Part shown: piece after piece, positions 27,224 to 36,084 of the stretch
Layout: every line of letters begins with the position of its first letter
How positions within the stretch are numbered: position 1 is the first letter of the stretch
NCBI GenBank assembly: GCA_904420205.1
Contig: CAJFUN010000023.1
Coordinates: 62,001 to 126,000, forward strand
Direction: 5' to 3'
DNA from: Candidatus Parachristensenella avicola
GTDB taxonomy: Bacteria > Bacillota > Clostridia > Christensenellales > UMGS416
DNA length: 64,000 nucleotides
Program-made: the position numbers and the translations under genes
The notes under the pieces: model-generated
Database searches by the model: none
Seen by the model: the letters and a program-made list of their open reading frames with translations, nothing else
Told to the model about the DNA's origin: nothing

Positions 27224-27856
27224 ATGAAAAGAAATGGAAAAAGAGCGGCGTTATACCTGGCGATGGCTGTATTGGCGGCATTGCTAATGGGTGGATGCCA
27301 GAACACGGTGGAGCCGGCGGCGACTAGCCTGCAGGGCGAGCAAGGTCCGCAGGGCGAACAAGGCGAGCAAGGTCCGCAGGGCGAACAGGGTGAGCAAGGC
27401 CCGCAGGGCGAACAGGGCGAGCAAGGCCCGCAGGGCGAACAGGGTGAGCAAGGTCCTAAAGGCGAAGATGGGGAAGACGGTAAAGACGCTGATATGAGCG
27501 CTATACGCAACATGGAGGAGCGGATGAGCGCGCCGGAAGCTAAGCTCGCCGAAACGGAGGACAAACTTGCCGGTACAGAGGCCACCCTTGGACAGACGGA
27601 GAAGCGGCTGGCCGATACCGAAGATAAGCTTGCTAGTGCGGAGAGCACCATTGCCGATCAGAAAGCACGGCTTGATCAAACAGAGCAGCGCCTAGCCGAT
27701 ACTGAAGATAAGCTGACCAGCGCGGAAAACACCGTCGCTGACCAGCAAGCCTGGATTGATCAGACAATAAAAGATTTAGATCAGATGCGTGCAAATATTC
27801 GGGCTGCACTAGATGATGCGGCAAGGGCTAATCAACGCTTGGATAATATGTATTAA
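27224..27856 (+). CDS. Collagen-like lipoprotein with coiled-coil tail
   Basis: This 210-residue surface lipoprotein has a signal with lipobox LMGGC (Cys25), then 17 uninterrupted Gly-X-Y triplets (residues 38-88; units GEQGEQGPQ), then a helical coiled coil (about residues 92-210). The coiled coil contains a 28-residue unit twice, 125-152 and 153-180 ([12 protein letters not shown] and [12 protein letters not shown] starts), exactly four heptads each. Bacterial collagen-like proteins trimerise through such coiled coils. The X and Y positions are mainly Glu, Gln, Pro and Asp, with almost no positive charge. It is monocistronic, with its own promoter and terminator. Function unknown; a surface spacer or adhesin is inferred. 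Confidence 0.85.
   Translation: MKRNGKRAALYLAMAVLAALLMGGCQNTVEPAATSLQGEQGPQGEQGEQGPQGEQGEQGPQGEQGEQGPQGEQGEQGPKGEDGEDGKDADMSAIRNMEERMSAPEAKLAETEDKLAGTEATLGQTEKRLADTEDKLASAESTIADQKARLDQTEQRLADTEDKLTSAENTVADQQAWIDQTIKDLDQMRANIRAALDDAARANQRLDNMY
27353..27460 (+). repeat. Four 27-bp tandem repeats encoding GEQGEQGPQ
   Basis: Four in-frame copies of a 27-bp unit differ by a few synonymous changes, and the last ends in Lys in place of Gln. They make up most of the collagen-like segment. Such repeats can change number by slippage, so length variation between strains is expected. Confidence 0.9.
27596..27763 (+). repeat. Duplicated 84-bp unit encoding a 28-residue coiled-coil repeat
   Basis: Two adjacent 84-bp units (27596-27679 and 27680-27763) encode closely similar 28-residue segments of four heptads each. 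Confidence 0.8.
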
Positions 27857-27873
27857 TATTTTAATATGCAAAA

Positions 27874-27920
27874 GATACAAAAATGGACTCGAAATAAAAT
27901 TCCGGGTCCATTTTTGTATC
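27874..27920. terminator. Bidirectional terminator between the lipoprotein and rhamnosidase genes
   Basis: A perfect 15-bp stem GATACAAAAATGGAC / GTCCATTTTTGTATC with a 17-base loop sits between two converging genes. Confidence 0.85.
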
Positions 27921-27925
27921 ATATG

Positions 27926-30049
27926 CTAAAGTGAGCCACAGCTTACCTCAATTCCATCGGGTATGGTGAAAACCGTTTTTTTGCCCTCTTTCATTTCGCA
28001 GGTGAGAAGCCCGAAAGGAGTGGGAAGCTCGACATGAGCCCAGGATAAACCCAATAGCGAGGGTGCGAGGCGGATTTTCCGGAAGCCGGGTTCCAGCATC
28101 TCAAAGCCCAACAGGGCTTTGGGCAGGGCATATACCGGCGTGCCGCCCCAGGCATGGCTATGGTCAAAGCTATAGGTGGGTTCCGGCGGAATGAATCCCT
28201 CCACCAGACCCTTGCTGCAGGCGGCAACCGGCTGTTTCCAGCGCTCCAGCACCGGCATGGTGTAGGACTCCCGCAGGCCGCAGCGGACGATGGCCTCCAG
28301 GAGGAAATGGGCAAAGTACGGCTGGTAATCCCCTAGACTGTCGTCTTCCATCACCTGGCGCAGGATATCCCGGGCGCGCGGCAAATCGCAGACGCCGAAA
28401 CAGGCGGCCAAAATATTGGCATGGCGGCGGTAATAGCGCTTTTGCGTATTCTGGGGCATATATGGAGCGATGAGCGGCTCCGGCGTGGGCGTAGTGAGCC
28501 CCTCAAAATACAGGCCTCGGTCGCCGTCATACAGCAGGCTGTTGGCGGCGGCCTGCAGGCGGGCCGCCTGACGGGCGCAGCGATCGGCCATGGCCGGATC
28601 GTCAAGCAGCAGGTAGATTTTCTGCGCCGCCTGGAGCGCGCCGAAGTAAAAGAAGTTTAGGCAGCTTTGCCCCAGCGCTTTGGGCGGATGGTGCAGGGAG
28701 ATGCCGTCGATATAGATCCAATCCACAAACATATAATCCGGGGGCGTTTCGATCAGTCCATTATCGCCCAGATAGGTTTCAAAGCGCGAGAGCAGCAGCG
28801 TGAGCGCATCCGCGCAATCCGTAAGCAGGGATTTATCCCCGGTGTAACGGTATACATCGTACAACATCAGCACCCAGATAAGGCTGTAGGAGGTATGGAA
28901 CATACGGCCGTCCTGATACCGCAGCAGCTGGGCGGTGCGCCGCGTGTCAAAAGCGGCCAGCGTCATATCGCCAAAGGAAAAAGCCGTCATCAGGCTTTCG
29001 ATATAATAGTCGCCGGTACAGGCCAACGGCTCTGAATGGCGCGGACTATCCAAATGCATCAGCTGCCGGCAATATTTGAGCGTATGGGTTGAGACCTCCA
29101 GTACGCGGTTCAGCGCTGGGTCGGAGGTAACCGTACGGGCGCAGAAGGGGGCAGGATAGCAGGTGGCAATCAGGGAGATCTCCAAAGATGCGGGGTGACC
29201 CGAGCGGTTTTCCGCCGTGAGCCGGTAGCCGCCGATACTGTGCAGCTGGAGGCCGCGGTATTCGCTGTCGGCGTCAAAGATAAAGTGCTCCTGCGATCCT
29301 GTTTCGTCGGTTTCAAAGCAGCATACCGTAAGGCGAAGCTCGCCCTGCGCCTGCACGGAAAGCCCGATAAAGCCGGCATAGATCCGGTCAAAGGGCAGCT
29401 CAGCCTGCCGGGTTTCTCCGGGGGCCAGCGTGAGCCGGCCGCCTGGGGGCAGCAGTTTCTCCTCGGTGCGGGGCGGCAGCGGCGAGGTAAGGCAATGCCA
29501 GATGTTGGGTATCGGTTGGGCGGGCGCGTAGGGGTCCGGAGCGATGCGGCCGTCATAGGCATAGGGGGCGGTATAGGCCCCGTTGCGACGGGCCTGCCAG
29601 GTGCGGTCGGTAGTAAGCACGGCCTTGGAGCCGTCTTCAAAGGTAACGTATGCTGTCAGCATAAAACCGCCGCGGCCCTGAGAGTATTCGTTGATCCCCA
29701 CCGGCATCATCTTGACCCGGGCGAAGAAGTCCAGGAACCGGCAGTTGGGGTTCACCAAGATCTCGGAGGCATAATGCTGTGGCCGGGGGAAATCGTTAAA
29801 AAGGAAATCTCCACCAGCCGAAGCCGGACCGGTGGCTAGCAGGCGGCCATTGAGGGAAAGGGAAAATTCGGTGTCGCCGCTGAAGCGAAGGCGCGCGCTG
29901 GCGATAACCTTATCAAATTCATAGCGGCGCGTAAATTCCGCTACTGTATAGCAGCCGTCCGCCTTATCGAGGAAGCCGCTATATACGGTGCTTTGACTGT
30001 TCGGGTAACGCTGAGGATCCAGCCAGATCCATTTTTCCAGTGGTTCCAT
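27926..30049 (-). CDS. Alpha-L-rhamnosidase-like glycoside hydrolase (GH78 type)
   Basis: This 707-residue protein has N-terminal beta-sandwich domains (about 1-300; KWIWLDPQ start, SLSLNGRLLATGP) followed by an (alpha/alpha)6 barrel of the bacterial rhamnosidase family and a C-terminal beta domain (HVELPTPFGLLTCEMKEGKK). The region DSPRHSEPLACTGDYYIESL corresponds to the usual catalytic-site D-x-P-x-R-E-x-x-x-W-x-G-D stretch but is altered, so specificity may differ from a classical rhamnosidase. No signal peptide is visible, so it acts in the cytoplasm. It is the last gene of a three-gene minus-strand operon with two URO-D-superfamily proteins. Confidence 0.75.
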   Translation of the reverse strand: MEPLEKWIWLDPQRYPNSQSTVYSGFLDKADGCYTVAEFTRRYEFDKVIASARLRFSGDTEFSLSLNGRLLATGPASAGGDFLFNDFPRPQHYASEILVNPNCRFLDFFARVKMMPVGINEYSQGRGGFMLTAYVTFEDGSKAVLTTDRTWQARRNGAYTAPYAYDGRIAPDPYAPAQPIPNIWHCLTSPLPPRTEEKLLPPGGRLTLAPGETRQAELPFDRIYAGFIGLSVQAQGELRLTVCCFETDETGSQEHFIFDADSEYRGLQLHSIGGYRLTAENRSGHPASLEISLIATCYPAPFCARTVTSDPALNRVLEVSTHTLKYCRQLMHLDSPRHSEPLACTGDYYIESLMTAFSFGDMTLAAFDTRRTAQLLRYQDGRMFHTSYSLIWVLMLYDVYRYTGDKSLLTDCADALTLLLSRFETYLGDNGLIETPPDYMFVDWIYIDGISLHHPPKALGQSCLNFFYFGALQAAQKIYLLLDDPAMADRCARQAARLQAAANSLLYDGDRGLYFEGLTTPTPEPLIAPYMPQNTQKRYYRRHANILAACFGVCDLPRARDILRQVMEDDSLGDYQPYFAHFLLEAIVRCGLRESYTMPVLERWKQPVAACSKGLVEGFIPPEPTYSFDHSHAWGGTPVYALPKALLGFEMLEPGFRKIRLAPSLLGLSWAHVELPTPFGLLTCEMKEGKKTVFTIPDGIEVSCGSL

Positions 30050-30078
30050 GTGTATTGCCTTTCTTGGTTCGATCTAGG

Positions 30079-31233
30079 TTACGGTATGCATCTGCGCGCT
30101 TCGTCTACAAAGGCACGAAGCAACCGCTCCTCCGCCTCAAAAAAGTGATCGGAAGGGGCGAGTATATAGCCTATGCCGCCGGTTGCGTCAAAGCAGCGGC
30201 GCACCTCGGCGCGAGTGGCGGCCTCGCTACAGCCAGTAAAGAAATGATACTGGTCAAAGCCTCCGATCATACAGATACGAGTTCCCAGCAGCTTCCGGGC
30301 CAGGGCTAGGTCGGCGTCGGCTCCCATCCCGGCGGGGGTAAAGGTTTCCACGGCGTCGGGTTCCATCGCAGCCACATCCTCTAGAATCCCCATTAGTTTG
30401 CCACAGAGATGATAGGTGATCCGCTGGCCCGCATCGTGGGCTGCCCGGATAAGAACGCTGTCATACGGCGCGACAAAGGTCCGGAAGATGGCGGGACTAA
30501 TGACGCTGAGACAGCCGTCGCCGCCGCCCAGCTCCAGGATATCATAGGGCGCGCCGGACAGGGAGCGGATGTAGGTCAGCTTCCGGGCTTGCAGGATGGA
30601 AAGAAATTCATGGACCCACTGGGGATCATCGTAGGTTTCCATGATCAGCCGCTCCGTACCATAGAGGCAGCAGGCATCCTGCCAGCATCCCGGCTGGCCA
30701 AATATATCCGAAGAGGGAATATGCCCCCGGATAATCCCCCGATCACCGAAACGGCGGGCTTCGCGCTCTACGGCTTCCCGGTCGCAAAGGGGCGCGGTCT
30801 GATACCGGGCGAGAAGCTCAATATCGCGCTTTTCTTTGATGAGGTGCTCGGTAATCCAGCTGGTATGCTCGTTGGACTCCAAGGTGCAGGTGAGCTGGCC
30901 GCCGGGCGTATGCACCGTATATCGTACGGCCTGATAGGGGCCCTGGGGCAGAGATTCCTCGGTAATCCGCCATTGGTCGGAGATGATCCGCCTAGACTGA
31001 AGAAAGCCGGGCTCTCCCTGAGCGGGATCGAAACGATCGCCGGGCGCGGCGCCGCAAGCATGGGGAAGCGTCCAGTCGATAGCGTCAAAGCCGTATTTGT
31101 CGAAGAACTGCTCCGCCGTGATCCCGCCTTCGTAGCGGGCTAAGTAGCTTGGCATGATGTGATGCGTTGTAACAGGCAGGCAGTCGGGCTTTTGTCCCGA
31201 CAATGCCGCCAGCATCCGTTGGCGTGAAGTCAT
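30079..31233 (-). CDS. URO-D-superfamily protein with His-x-Cys motif (possible cobamide methyltransferase)
   Basis: This 384-residue TIM-barrel protein is of the uroporphyrinogen decarboxylase superfamily. The start MTSRQRMLAALSGQKPDCLP is typical of the methyltransferase branch. ITYHLCGK holds an H-x-C-G motif like the zinc site of corrinoid:CoM methyltransferases (MtaA/MtbA), with a further cysteine in RICMIGGFDQ. The arginine-rich start of true HemE is absent. No heme genes are nearby. It is 12 bp after the next gene upstream and 29 bp before the rhamnosidase gene. Methyl transfer is inferred from the motif; the substrate is unknown. Confidence 0.75.
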   Translation of the reverse strand: MTSRQRMLAALSGQKPDCLPVTTHHIMPSYLARYEGGITAEQFFDKYGFDAIDWTLPHACGAAPGDRFDPAQGEPGFLQSRRIISDQWRITEESLPQGPYQAVRYTVHTPGGQLTCTLESNEHTSWITEHLIKEKRDIELLARYQTAPLCDREAVEREARRFGDRGIIRGHIPSSDIFGQPGCWQDACCLYGTERLIMETYDDPQWVHEFLSILQARKLTYIRSLSGAPYDILELGGGDGCLSVISPAIFRTFVAPYDSVLIRAAHDAGQRITYHLCGKLMGILEDVAAMEPDAVETFTPAGMGADADLALARKLLGTRICMIGGFDQYHFFTGCSEAATRAEVRRCFDATGGIGYILAPSDHFFEAEERLLRAFVDEARRCIP

Positions 31234-31245
31234 AGCTTTACTCCT

Positions 31246-32220
31246 TTATGCGTTTTGTGCGGCGGGATAGACGCCCTCTTTTTCATAAATATCCATCATG
31301 AGTTCATAACGGGCCAAGGGCATACCGGTGTATACGCAGTTGGAGGTGCAGAAAATATACCCCCAGCCTTCCATGCCTTCGGCCAGCGCGCGGCGCACAT
31401 CGGCGGCGACCTCATCGTCTGTGCCCGTTTCGAGGAGCCCACAGTGGACGTTGCCGCACAGGCAGATCTGCTTGCCTGCTACACGGCGCTTGACTTCGGC
31501 CAAGCTGACGCCGGCTTGCGGATCGATGGAGTGCAGCGCATGGGGGCGGCATTGGATCAGCTGATCCAGGATAGGCATGATGTTGCCGTCGGTATGCTTG
31601 ATGACATAAAAGCCCATGTCCCGATATCCCTGGATTAGCCGCGCCAGATAGGGCGCTACGAATTCGGAGAATTGAGCCGGGCTCATAAAGGGGTTGGTGT
31701 TGAAACAGTAGTCGCTGCACAGCGCCATGGCGTCCAGCATGCCATGGCGGGCATAGGACTCGGCTACGCGCAGTGCATCGTCAACCTGCCGCGCGGCTTG
31801 CCGCTTGAGTCCCTCTGGGTCGTCGACCATTCGATAGGCAAATTCGGTCATATGGGCGCCGTCCGGGATGGAAAAGGTGGCGTCGCCATGAATCATGGTC
31901 AGGTAATCCTCGCCAGAGAGCTCGCGGATGAGCTCGCACTGGCGCATGACCTCCTCCGGCCGGTCCACCGGCGGCGGATTAATAAAGATGGCGTTGTGCC
32001 GGTAGGTTCTGGCCGTTTGGATATAGAGGTCGGCCACATCCCGGCGGTGGAGATTGCGCTCGGTTTCACTCATCTGATCCCATTGGGCATAGTGCCGCTG
32101 GGAAGGATGAATGCGGCCAAATTTCTCCATGGTCAGGAAGAAGACGAGTTCAAAGGTGGGAACGTGGCCGCTTACCGGCCGGCATAGAAGGGCATCGATC
32201 ATTTTCTGTCTGGGCGTCAT
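31246..32220 (-). CDS. URO-D-superfamily protein, second of the operon
   Basis: This 324-residue protein begins MTPRQKMIDALLCRPVSGHV, like its neighbour, and has the superfamily segments ALCSDYCFNTNPFMSP, FYVIKHTDGNIMPILDQL, and GKQICLCGNVHC. The position where the neighbour has H-x-C has H-T-D-G-N, the pattern of a large uncharacterised clade, so the two proteins are not redundant copies. It is the first gene of the minus-strand operon. Its start has a G-rich ribosome site. Function unknown. Confidence 0.7.
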   Translation of the reverse strand: MTPRQKMIDALLCRPVSGHVPTFELVFFLTMEKFGRIHPSQRHYAQWDQMSETERNLHRRDVADLYIQTARTYRHNAIFINPPPVDRPEEVMRQCELIRELSGEDYLTMIHGDATFSIPDGAHMTEFAYRMVDDPEGLKRQAARQVDDALRVAESYARHGMLDAMALCSDYCFNTNPFMSPAQFSEFVAPYLARLIQGYRDMGFYVIKHTDGNIMPILDQLIQCRPHALHSIDPQAGVSLAEVKRRVAGKQICLCGNVHCGLLETGTDDEVAADVRRALAEGMEGWGYIFCTSNCVYTGMPLARYELMMDIYEKEGVYPAAQNA

Positions 32221-32235
32221 AGCTATTACCCCCGC

Positions 32236-32265
32236 TTGTCTCCTAAAAGGGATTCATGATATAAT
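32236..32265 (+). promoter_or_regulatory. Promoter of the DUF362 gene
   Basis: TTGTCT (32236-32241) and a perfect TATAAT (32260-32265) have an 18-bp spacer. It lies in a 75-bp divergent region that should also hold the promoter of the URO-D operon. Confidence 0.6.
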
Positions 32266-32295
32266 AAACCATCTTCATTTTACAAGGAGGCGCTT

Positions 32296-33393
32296 ATGTC
32301 CGCAACCGTTTTATTTTCTCCTATGGCTTATTCCCGCTACGAGGCCTCGCAAACCCTACCCGCTAAGTTCTCCCGTATGCTGAAAAAGACCGGCTTGGCC
32401 GAAAAGGTTAAAGGGAAAACCGTCGCCATCAAGATGCATGTCGGCGACGGCATCACCTATTCTACCATCCCGCCGGTATTTATCCGTATCCTGACTGATT
32501 TTATCAAAGAAAACGGCGGCGACTGCTTCATCACCGACCACTATGTGTATCAGCGCCATCCGGAGCGCCGCGGCTACACGGAAAATAACCTGGGATGTCC
32601 TGTGCTGGATGATTGCGGACACTTGGGTAAATACTTCTATACCAAAGAGGTGGATTACAAAACCTTTAAGCACGTAGACGTGGCGGGCTTGATCCACGAC
32701 GCCGACTTTATGATCGACTTCTCGCATGTTAAGGGCCACGGTTCCTGCGGCTTTGGCGGCGCCTGCAAGAATATCGCCATGGGCTGTGTGACCGACCGCA
32801 CCCGCCATGAAATTCATGCGCTAGAGGGCGGCCTGGTCTGGGACAAAGACAAGTGCATTCACTGCGGCAAGTGTATCCCCGCTTGCAATCATCACGCGAA
32901 CTCTTTCTCCGAGGAAAAGAACCAGGGCGTGTATCAGGTGAACTATCACCACTGCACGATGTGCCAGCATTGCCTGAAGGTTTGCCCCGTGCACGCCATT
33001 ACCCTGGATTCCCATGATTATGCCGACTTCCAGATGGGTATGGCGGTGTGCACCAAGGCGGTGGTCGATACCTTTGCCCCAGGAAATGTGTACTATATTA
33101 ACGTGCTGACGGCCATCACGGCCCTGTGCGATTGCTGGGGCATGACCACGCCGTCGCTGGTGCCGGATATCGGCATTATGGCCAGCGACGATATTGTGGC
33201 CATTGAGCGTGCCAGCATTGACGCCATCAAGATGGAGGATTTGATCCCCGCAGGCATTCCGCAGGGCATGGAGCTCTCCGGCGAGGGACATCTCTTCCAG
33301 CAGTTGCACGGCAAGAACCCCTTTGTGCAGCTGGACTGCCTGGAGAAGGTCGGCCTAGGTACGCAGGAATACGAGCTTGTGACGGTGAAATAG
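32296..33393 (+). CDS. DUF362 domain protein with two 4Fe-4S clusters
   Basis: This 365-residue protein has a DUF362 domain at the N-terminus (VAIKMHVGDGITYSTIPP, then DFMIDFSHVKGHGSCGFGGA) and, from about residue 190, a ferredoxin insert with CIHCGKCIPAC and CTMCQHCLKVCP, two cysteine sets for 4Fe-4S clusters. The C-terminal part returns to DUF362. AAGGAGG precedes the ATG. Such proteins are widespread in anaerobes but their reaction is unknown; an electron-transfer role is inferred. It lies divergent from the URO-D/rhamnosidase operon. Confidence 0.85.
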   Translation: MSATVLFSPMAYSRYEASQTLPAKFSRMLKKTGLAEKVKGKTVAIKMHVGDGITYSTIPPVFIRILTDFIKENGGDCFITDHYVYQRHPERRGYTENNLGCPVLDDCGHLGKYFYTKEVDYKTFKHVDVAGLIHDADFMIDFSHVKGHGSCGFGGACKNIAMGCVTDRTRHEIHALEGGLVWDKDKCIHCGKCIPACNHHANSFSEEKNQGVYQVNYHHCTMCQHCLKVCPVHAITLDSHDYADFQMGMAVCTKAVVDTFAPGNVYYINVLTAITALCDCWGMTTPSLVPDIGIMASDDIVAIERASIDAIKMEDLIPAGIPQGMELSGEGHLFQQLHGKNPFVQLDCLEKVGLGTQEYELVTVK

Positions 33394-33531
33394 CCGGCGG
33401 AATTACGGGCAAAAAGGCCGGAGCATTGAACTAGTCCGGAAAGTATTACAAAAAAGGACTTCTGCCGTAGAATACAGGTAAAATGACCCTGGAATTCACC
33501 TGAACATATAAATCAAAAAATCGTTTAAGCA

Positions 33532-33586
33532 ATAAAGTGGGCTAGGTGCCTGCATAAGGCAGGCACCTAGCCCACTTTATTTTTTG
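33532..33586 (+). terminator. Very long perfect terminator hairpin
   Basis: A 22-bp stem (arms 33532-33553 and 33559-33580) with a five-base loop is followed by a T-run. It stands 140 bp after the DUF362 gene. Confidence 0.85.
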
Positions 33587-34048
33587 CTTGACGCGCTGCT
33601 ACACTAGCGTAAAGTCACTTTTCATTTAAGGGATGTCGCAAATTCAAGCTGTACATGTGCGTTTCGTATCGTTATGGACCTAGCGCCTTTGCTGAAAATC
33701 CGTTCCATATCCTGCGCAAGCAGTATTGCAGGAAGAACGATTCGCATACCGATAACGCCTGGTAGCGGTTCCGTGCCGGTGACAGAGGACAAGAACATAA
33801 GGCGCAATGGCAGCAAAGGCTGTAGAGGTAGCGAGTGCCAGAAGGATAAAGATTGCCTCTAACGCGTAAAATGTATTTCCATTTTTTTATTCTTGTGTTG
33901 CCGATTATGGGTATTCGATGCTCACATTATGATCGGTCAAAATATCATGGGATAGAAACAATATTTATCCTGAAAATAGTGCAAATAAGATGTGTGAAAT
34001 ATTAAAAAACCTAAAAAATATTCATATTATTAAAAGAATAGGAAAACG
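33587..34048. other. A+T-rich gene-poor region before the LipO-like gene
   Basis: No firm gene is seen. On the minus strand, about 33623-33880 reads in two frames as protein-like pieces (AIFILLALATSTAFAAIAPY, hydrophobic; then MRIVLPAILLAQDMERIFS) and may be a decayed membrane protein with one frameshift, but this is weak. Base composition changes clearly to A+T-rich from about 33880. Confidence 0.35.
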
Positions 34049-34076
34049 TTGGAATTTCGAGAAAATATGATAATAT
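34049..34076 (+). promoter_or_regulatory. Candidate promoter of the LipO-like gene
   Basis: TTGGAA (34049-34054) and TAATAT (34071-34076) are separated by 16 bp, about 32 bp before the start. Confidence 0.45.
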
Positions 34077-34108
34077 AAAAATAACATATGGGAAACGGAG
34101 GCGATTCG

Positions 34109-35941
34109 ATGCGAAGATCTGCTTTTGCCGCTATAGCGCTGGCTGGGGCGATGCTGGCCTGCGGCGGTTGCCAGGGGAATCCGGCCGCCCCTACGGGCCA
34201 TTCCGACATGGAAGCCACGAAGGCTGTTGGCGCGCCGGAGGAGCGCATCGCCACATGGCGCCAGCATACCGAACCGGTAGAGCTGACCATGACCAGCCAG
34301 ATTACCCACAACAAGAAACCCCAGGCCTCCTACCTTCCTCCGGATTGGGGGGAGGATGAAGTATCCCGCCGGATCATGGATCTGACGGGGGTAAAGCTGA
34401 TATTGGAAAAGCAGGACGACGAGGCGGAGCTGGCGGTCATAATGGCCGCGCAGGATGATACGGATCTGATTTGCGTTTGGGCTAATGAGGATGCCCGCAC
34501 GCTGGAGGAATCGGGCAGATGCCAGGCGTTGGATGTGCTGGCCAGTCAATACTGCCCGGATTTCTGGGATGACACCGACCCGCTGGAACGCTTGAATAAC
34601 ACCTGCGCCGATGGGCATATCTATACGCTCCGGGGCGGCTACCGCCCGCAGGCGGTTTATGACGATGATTCGATTCCGGTGAATCCTCCCTGGTCGATGA
34701 GCCTGAAAACGACGCTGCTGGAGAAAATGAACGCTTCCATGCCGGCTTCGGTAGAGGAGCTGGAGGCGCTTTTGTATCAGGTACGGGACGAAATCGAAGG
34801 GATCATCCCCTATCGAATGGTGGATGCGGTATCCACGCCATTGGCGGGTTGGATGGGCGTTCGCCGGGATACATACTGGGACGAGGCGGCCAAAAGGGTG
34901 CGTACTCCGCTGCGGGAGGAGAACTGGAAGGACTATTTGAAGCTGATGAGCAAATGGTACCGGGACGGTATACTGGCCCTGCCGGGCGAAGCTGACAAAC
35001 CCAACGCCGCCTATTATGATTCGGAGGATCCGGCCGAGGCAGCCTTTATGCGGTCACTGGATCAGGATGAATGGCTGCGGAAAACCAGCGGCCTTAGTTT
35101 CGTAACGGCCGTCGCCCAGAACGATGCCTATCGGGAGCCCGCTTATGTAATCCGTACGGGCGCAGAGGAAAAGGAGCAGCCATTTCCCTATCAGATTGTT
35201 ACCGAGCCGCTGACCTATCAAGGAGAGGTGCGGCTGATTGCGGCGGATCATGCGGCTTGGGCTGCTGAAAGCTGCCTGGGCCAGAGCGTAAGCCGTGGTG
35301 CGGCGCTGTTTATTACCCAGGCCTGCCAAAGGCCCGATCGGGCGTTATACTTTATGCAGTTTCTCAAGAGCCGTGAGGGCGCACAGCTGGTCCATTGGGG
35401 TGTCGAGGGCGTGCATTACGCGCTGGATGAGAACGGGATGATCGAATATTTGGAAGATTACCAAATTCCCGCAGACGCGGCTGAGGACGCGGGCATCCGG
35501 GACTGGAAGATTGAGTCGGGTATCCGATACTGGACATTCATGGATAACGGCTGGGTCAGCGGCAGGTTGAACGCCTCGCCGGTAGCCTATCTTACGAATT
35601 ACGATATCAAGCAGGTGCGCGCTCAACAGATCCAAGCGGGATTGAGCTATAAGGAATATGCGGGAAAAAATAAAAATCCCGTTCTGCAGCTGGCAATGCC
35701 GGCCGAATCCAGCGAGGCTGGAAAGCAGTATGCCGAAATAGAACAGTATTGGAATACAACGTTGGAAGAGATCATCACCCAAGCCAGGGACGATGCGGAT
35801 GTGGAGTCCCGGTGGGCAGATATGATGGAGCAGTTGAACGTCATGGGGCTGGATGAGCTGGAGGAGGAGATGACCCTGCGGTTTGCCGACGAACTGAAAC
35901 GCTACCATGACGCCGGATATTTTACGGATATCCAGCCTTAG
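34109..35941 (+). CDS. LipO-type extracellular solute-binding lipoprotein
   Basis: This 610-residue protein has a signal sequence with cysteines in the LACGGC region for lipid attachment, so it is surface-exposed. The segment DWGEDEVSRRIMDLTGVKLI and the following DLICVW resemble the clostridial/paenibacillar LipO family of family 1 binding proteins for oligosaccharides. ADGHIYTLRGGY is the typical substrate-contact region. The start at 34109 follows GGAGG by 8 bases; an ATG at 34088 is too early. Permease genes (LplB/YtcP type) are not adjacent. It is similar to the partial gene at 62879. Confidence 0.82.
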   Translation: MRRSAFAAIALAGAMLACGGCQGNPAAPTGHSDMEATKAVGAPEERIATWRQHTEPVELTMTSQITHNKKPQASYLPPDWGEDEVSRRIMDLTGVKLILEKQDDEAELAVIMAAQDDTDLICVWANEDARTLEESGRCQALDVLASQYCPDFWDDTDPLERLNNTCADGHIYTLRGGYRPQAVYDDDSIPVNPPWSMSLKTTLLEKMNASMPASVEELEALLYQVRDEIEGIIPYRMVDAVSTPLAGWMGVRRDTYWDEAAKRVRTPLREENWKDYLKLMSKWYRDGILALPGEADKPNAAYYDSEDPAEAAFMRSLDQDEWLRKTSGLSFVTAVAQNDAYREPAYVIRTGAEEKEQPFPYQIVTEPLTYQGEVRLIAADHAAWAAESCLGQSVSRGAALFITQACQRPDRALYFMQFLKSREGAQLVHWGVEGVHYALDENGMIEYLEDYQIPADAAEDAGIRDWKIESGIRYWTFMDNGWVSGRLNASPVAYLTNYDIKQVRAQQIQAGLSYKEYAGKNKNPVLQLAMPAESSEAGKQYAEIEQYWNTTLEEIITQARDDADVESRWADMMEQLNVMGLDELEEEMTLRFADELKRYHDAGYFTDIQP

Positions 35942-35949
35942 AAGGGCGG

Positions 35950-35981
35950 AGGCGGCGGGCAAAGCTCCGCCGCCTTTTTTG
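35950..35981 (+). terminator. Terminator after the LipO-like gene
   Basis: AGGCGGCGG (35950-35958) pairs with CCGCCGCCT (35967-35975), followed by T residues. Confidence 0.85.
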
Positions 35982-36084
35982 TGGAGGAAAAGAAAAATAG
36001 AAAACCCCCCTTTTTCCCTGTTTATCTTTTCGGTTTTCCAGTATAATGGGGGCGGAAGACTTGATCAAAGAGGGGTGAATCTTG

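Noticed and set aside
27335..27487. Direct repeats taken for a CRISPR array
   Set aside because: The units are 27 bp, adjacent without spacers, and in frame with a lipoprotein gene. They encode collagen triplets.
31246..32220. Naming the URO-D proteins as HemE of heme synthesis
   Set aside because: Both lack the HemE start motif and no other heme gene is near; the H-x-C and H-T-D-G-N motifs fit the methyltransferase-like clades better.
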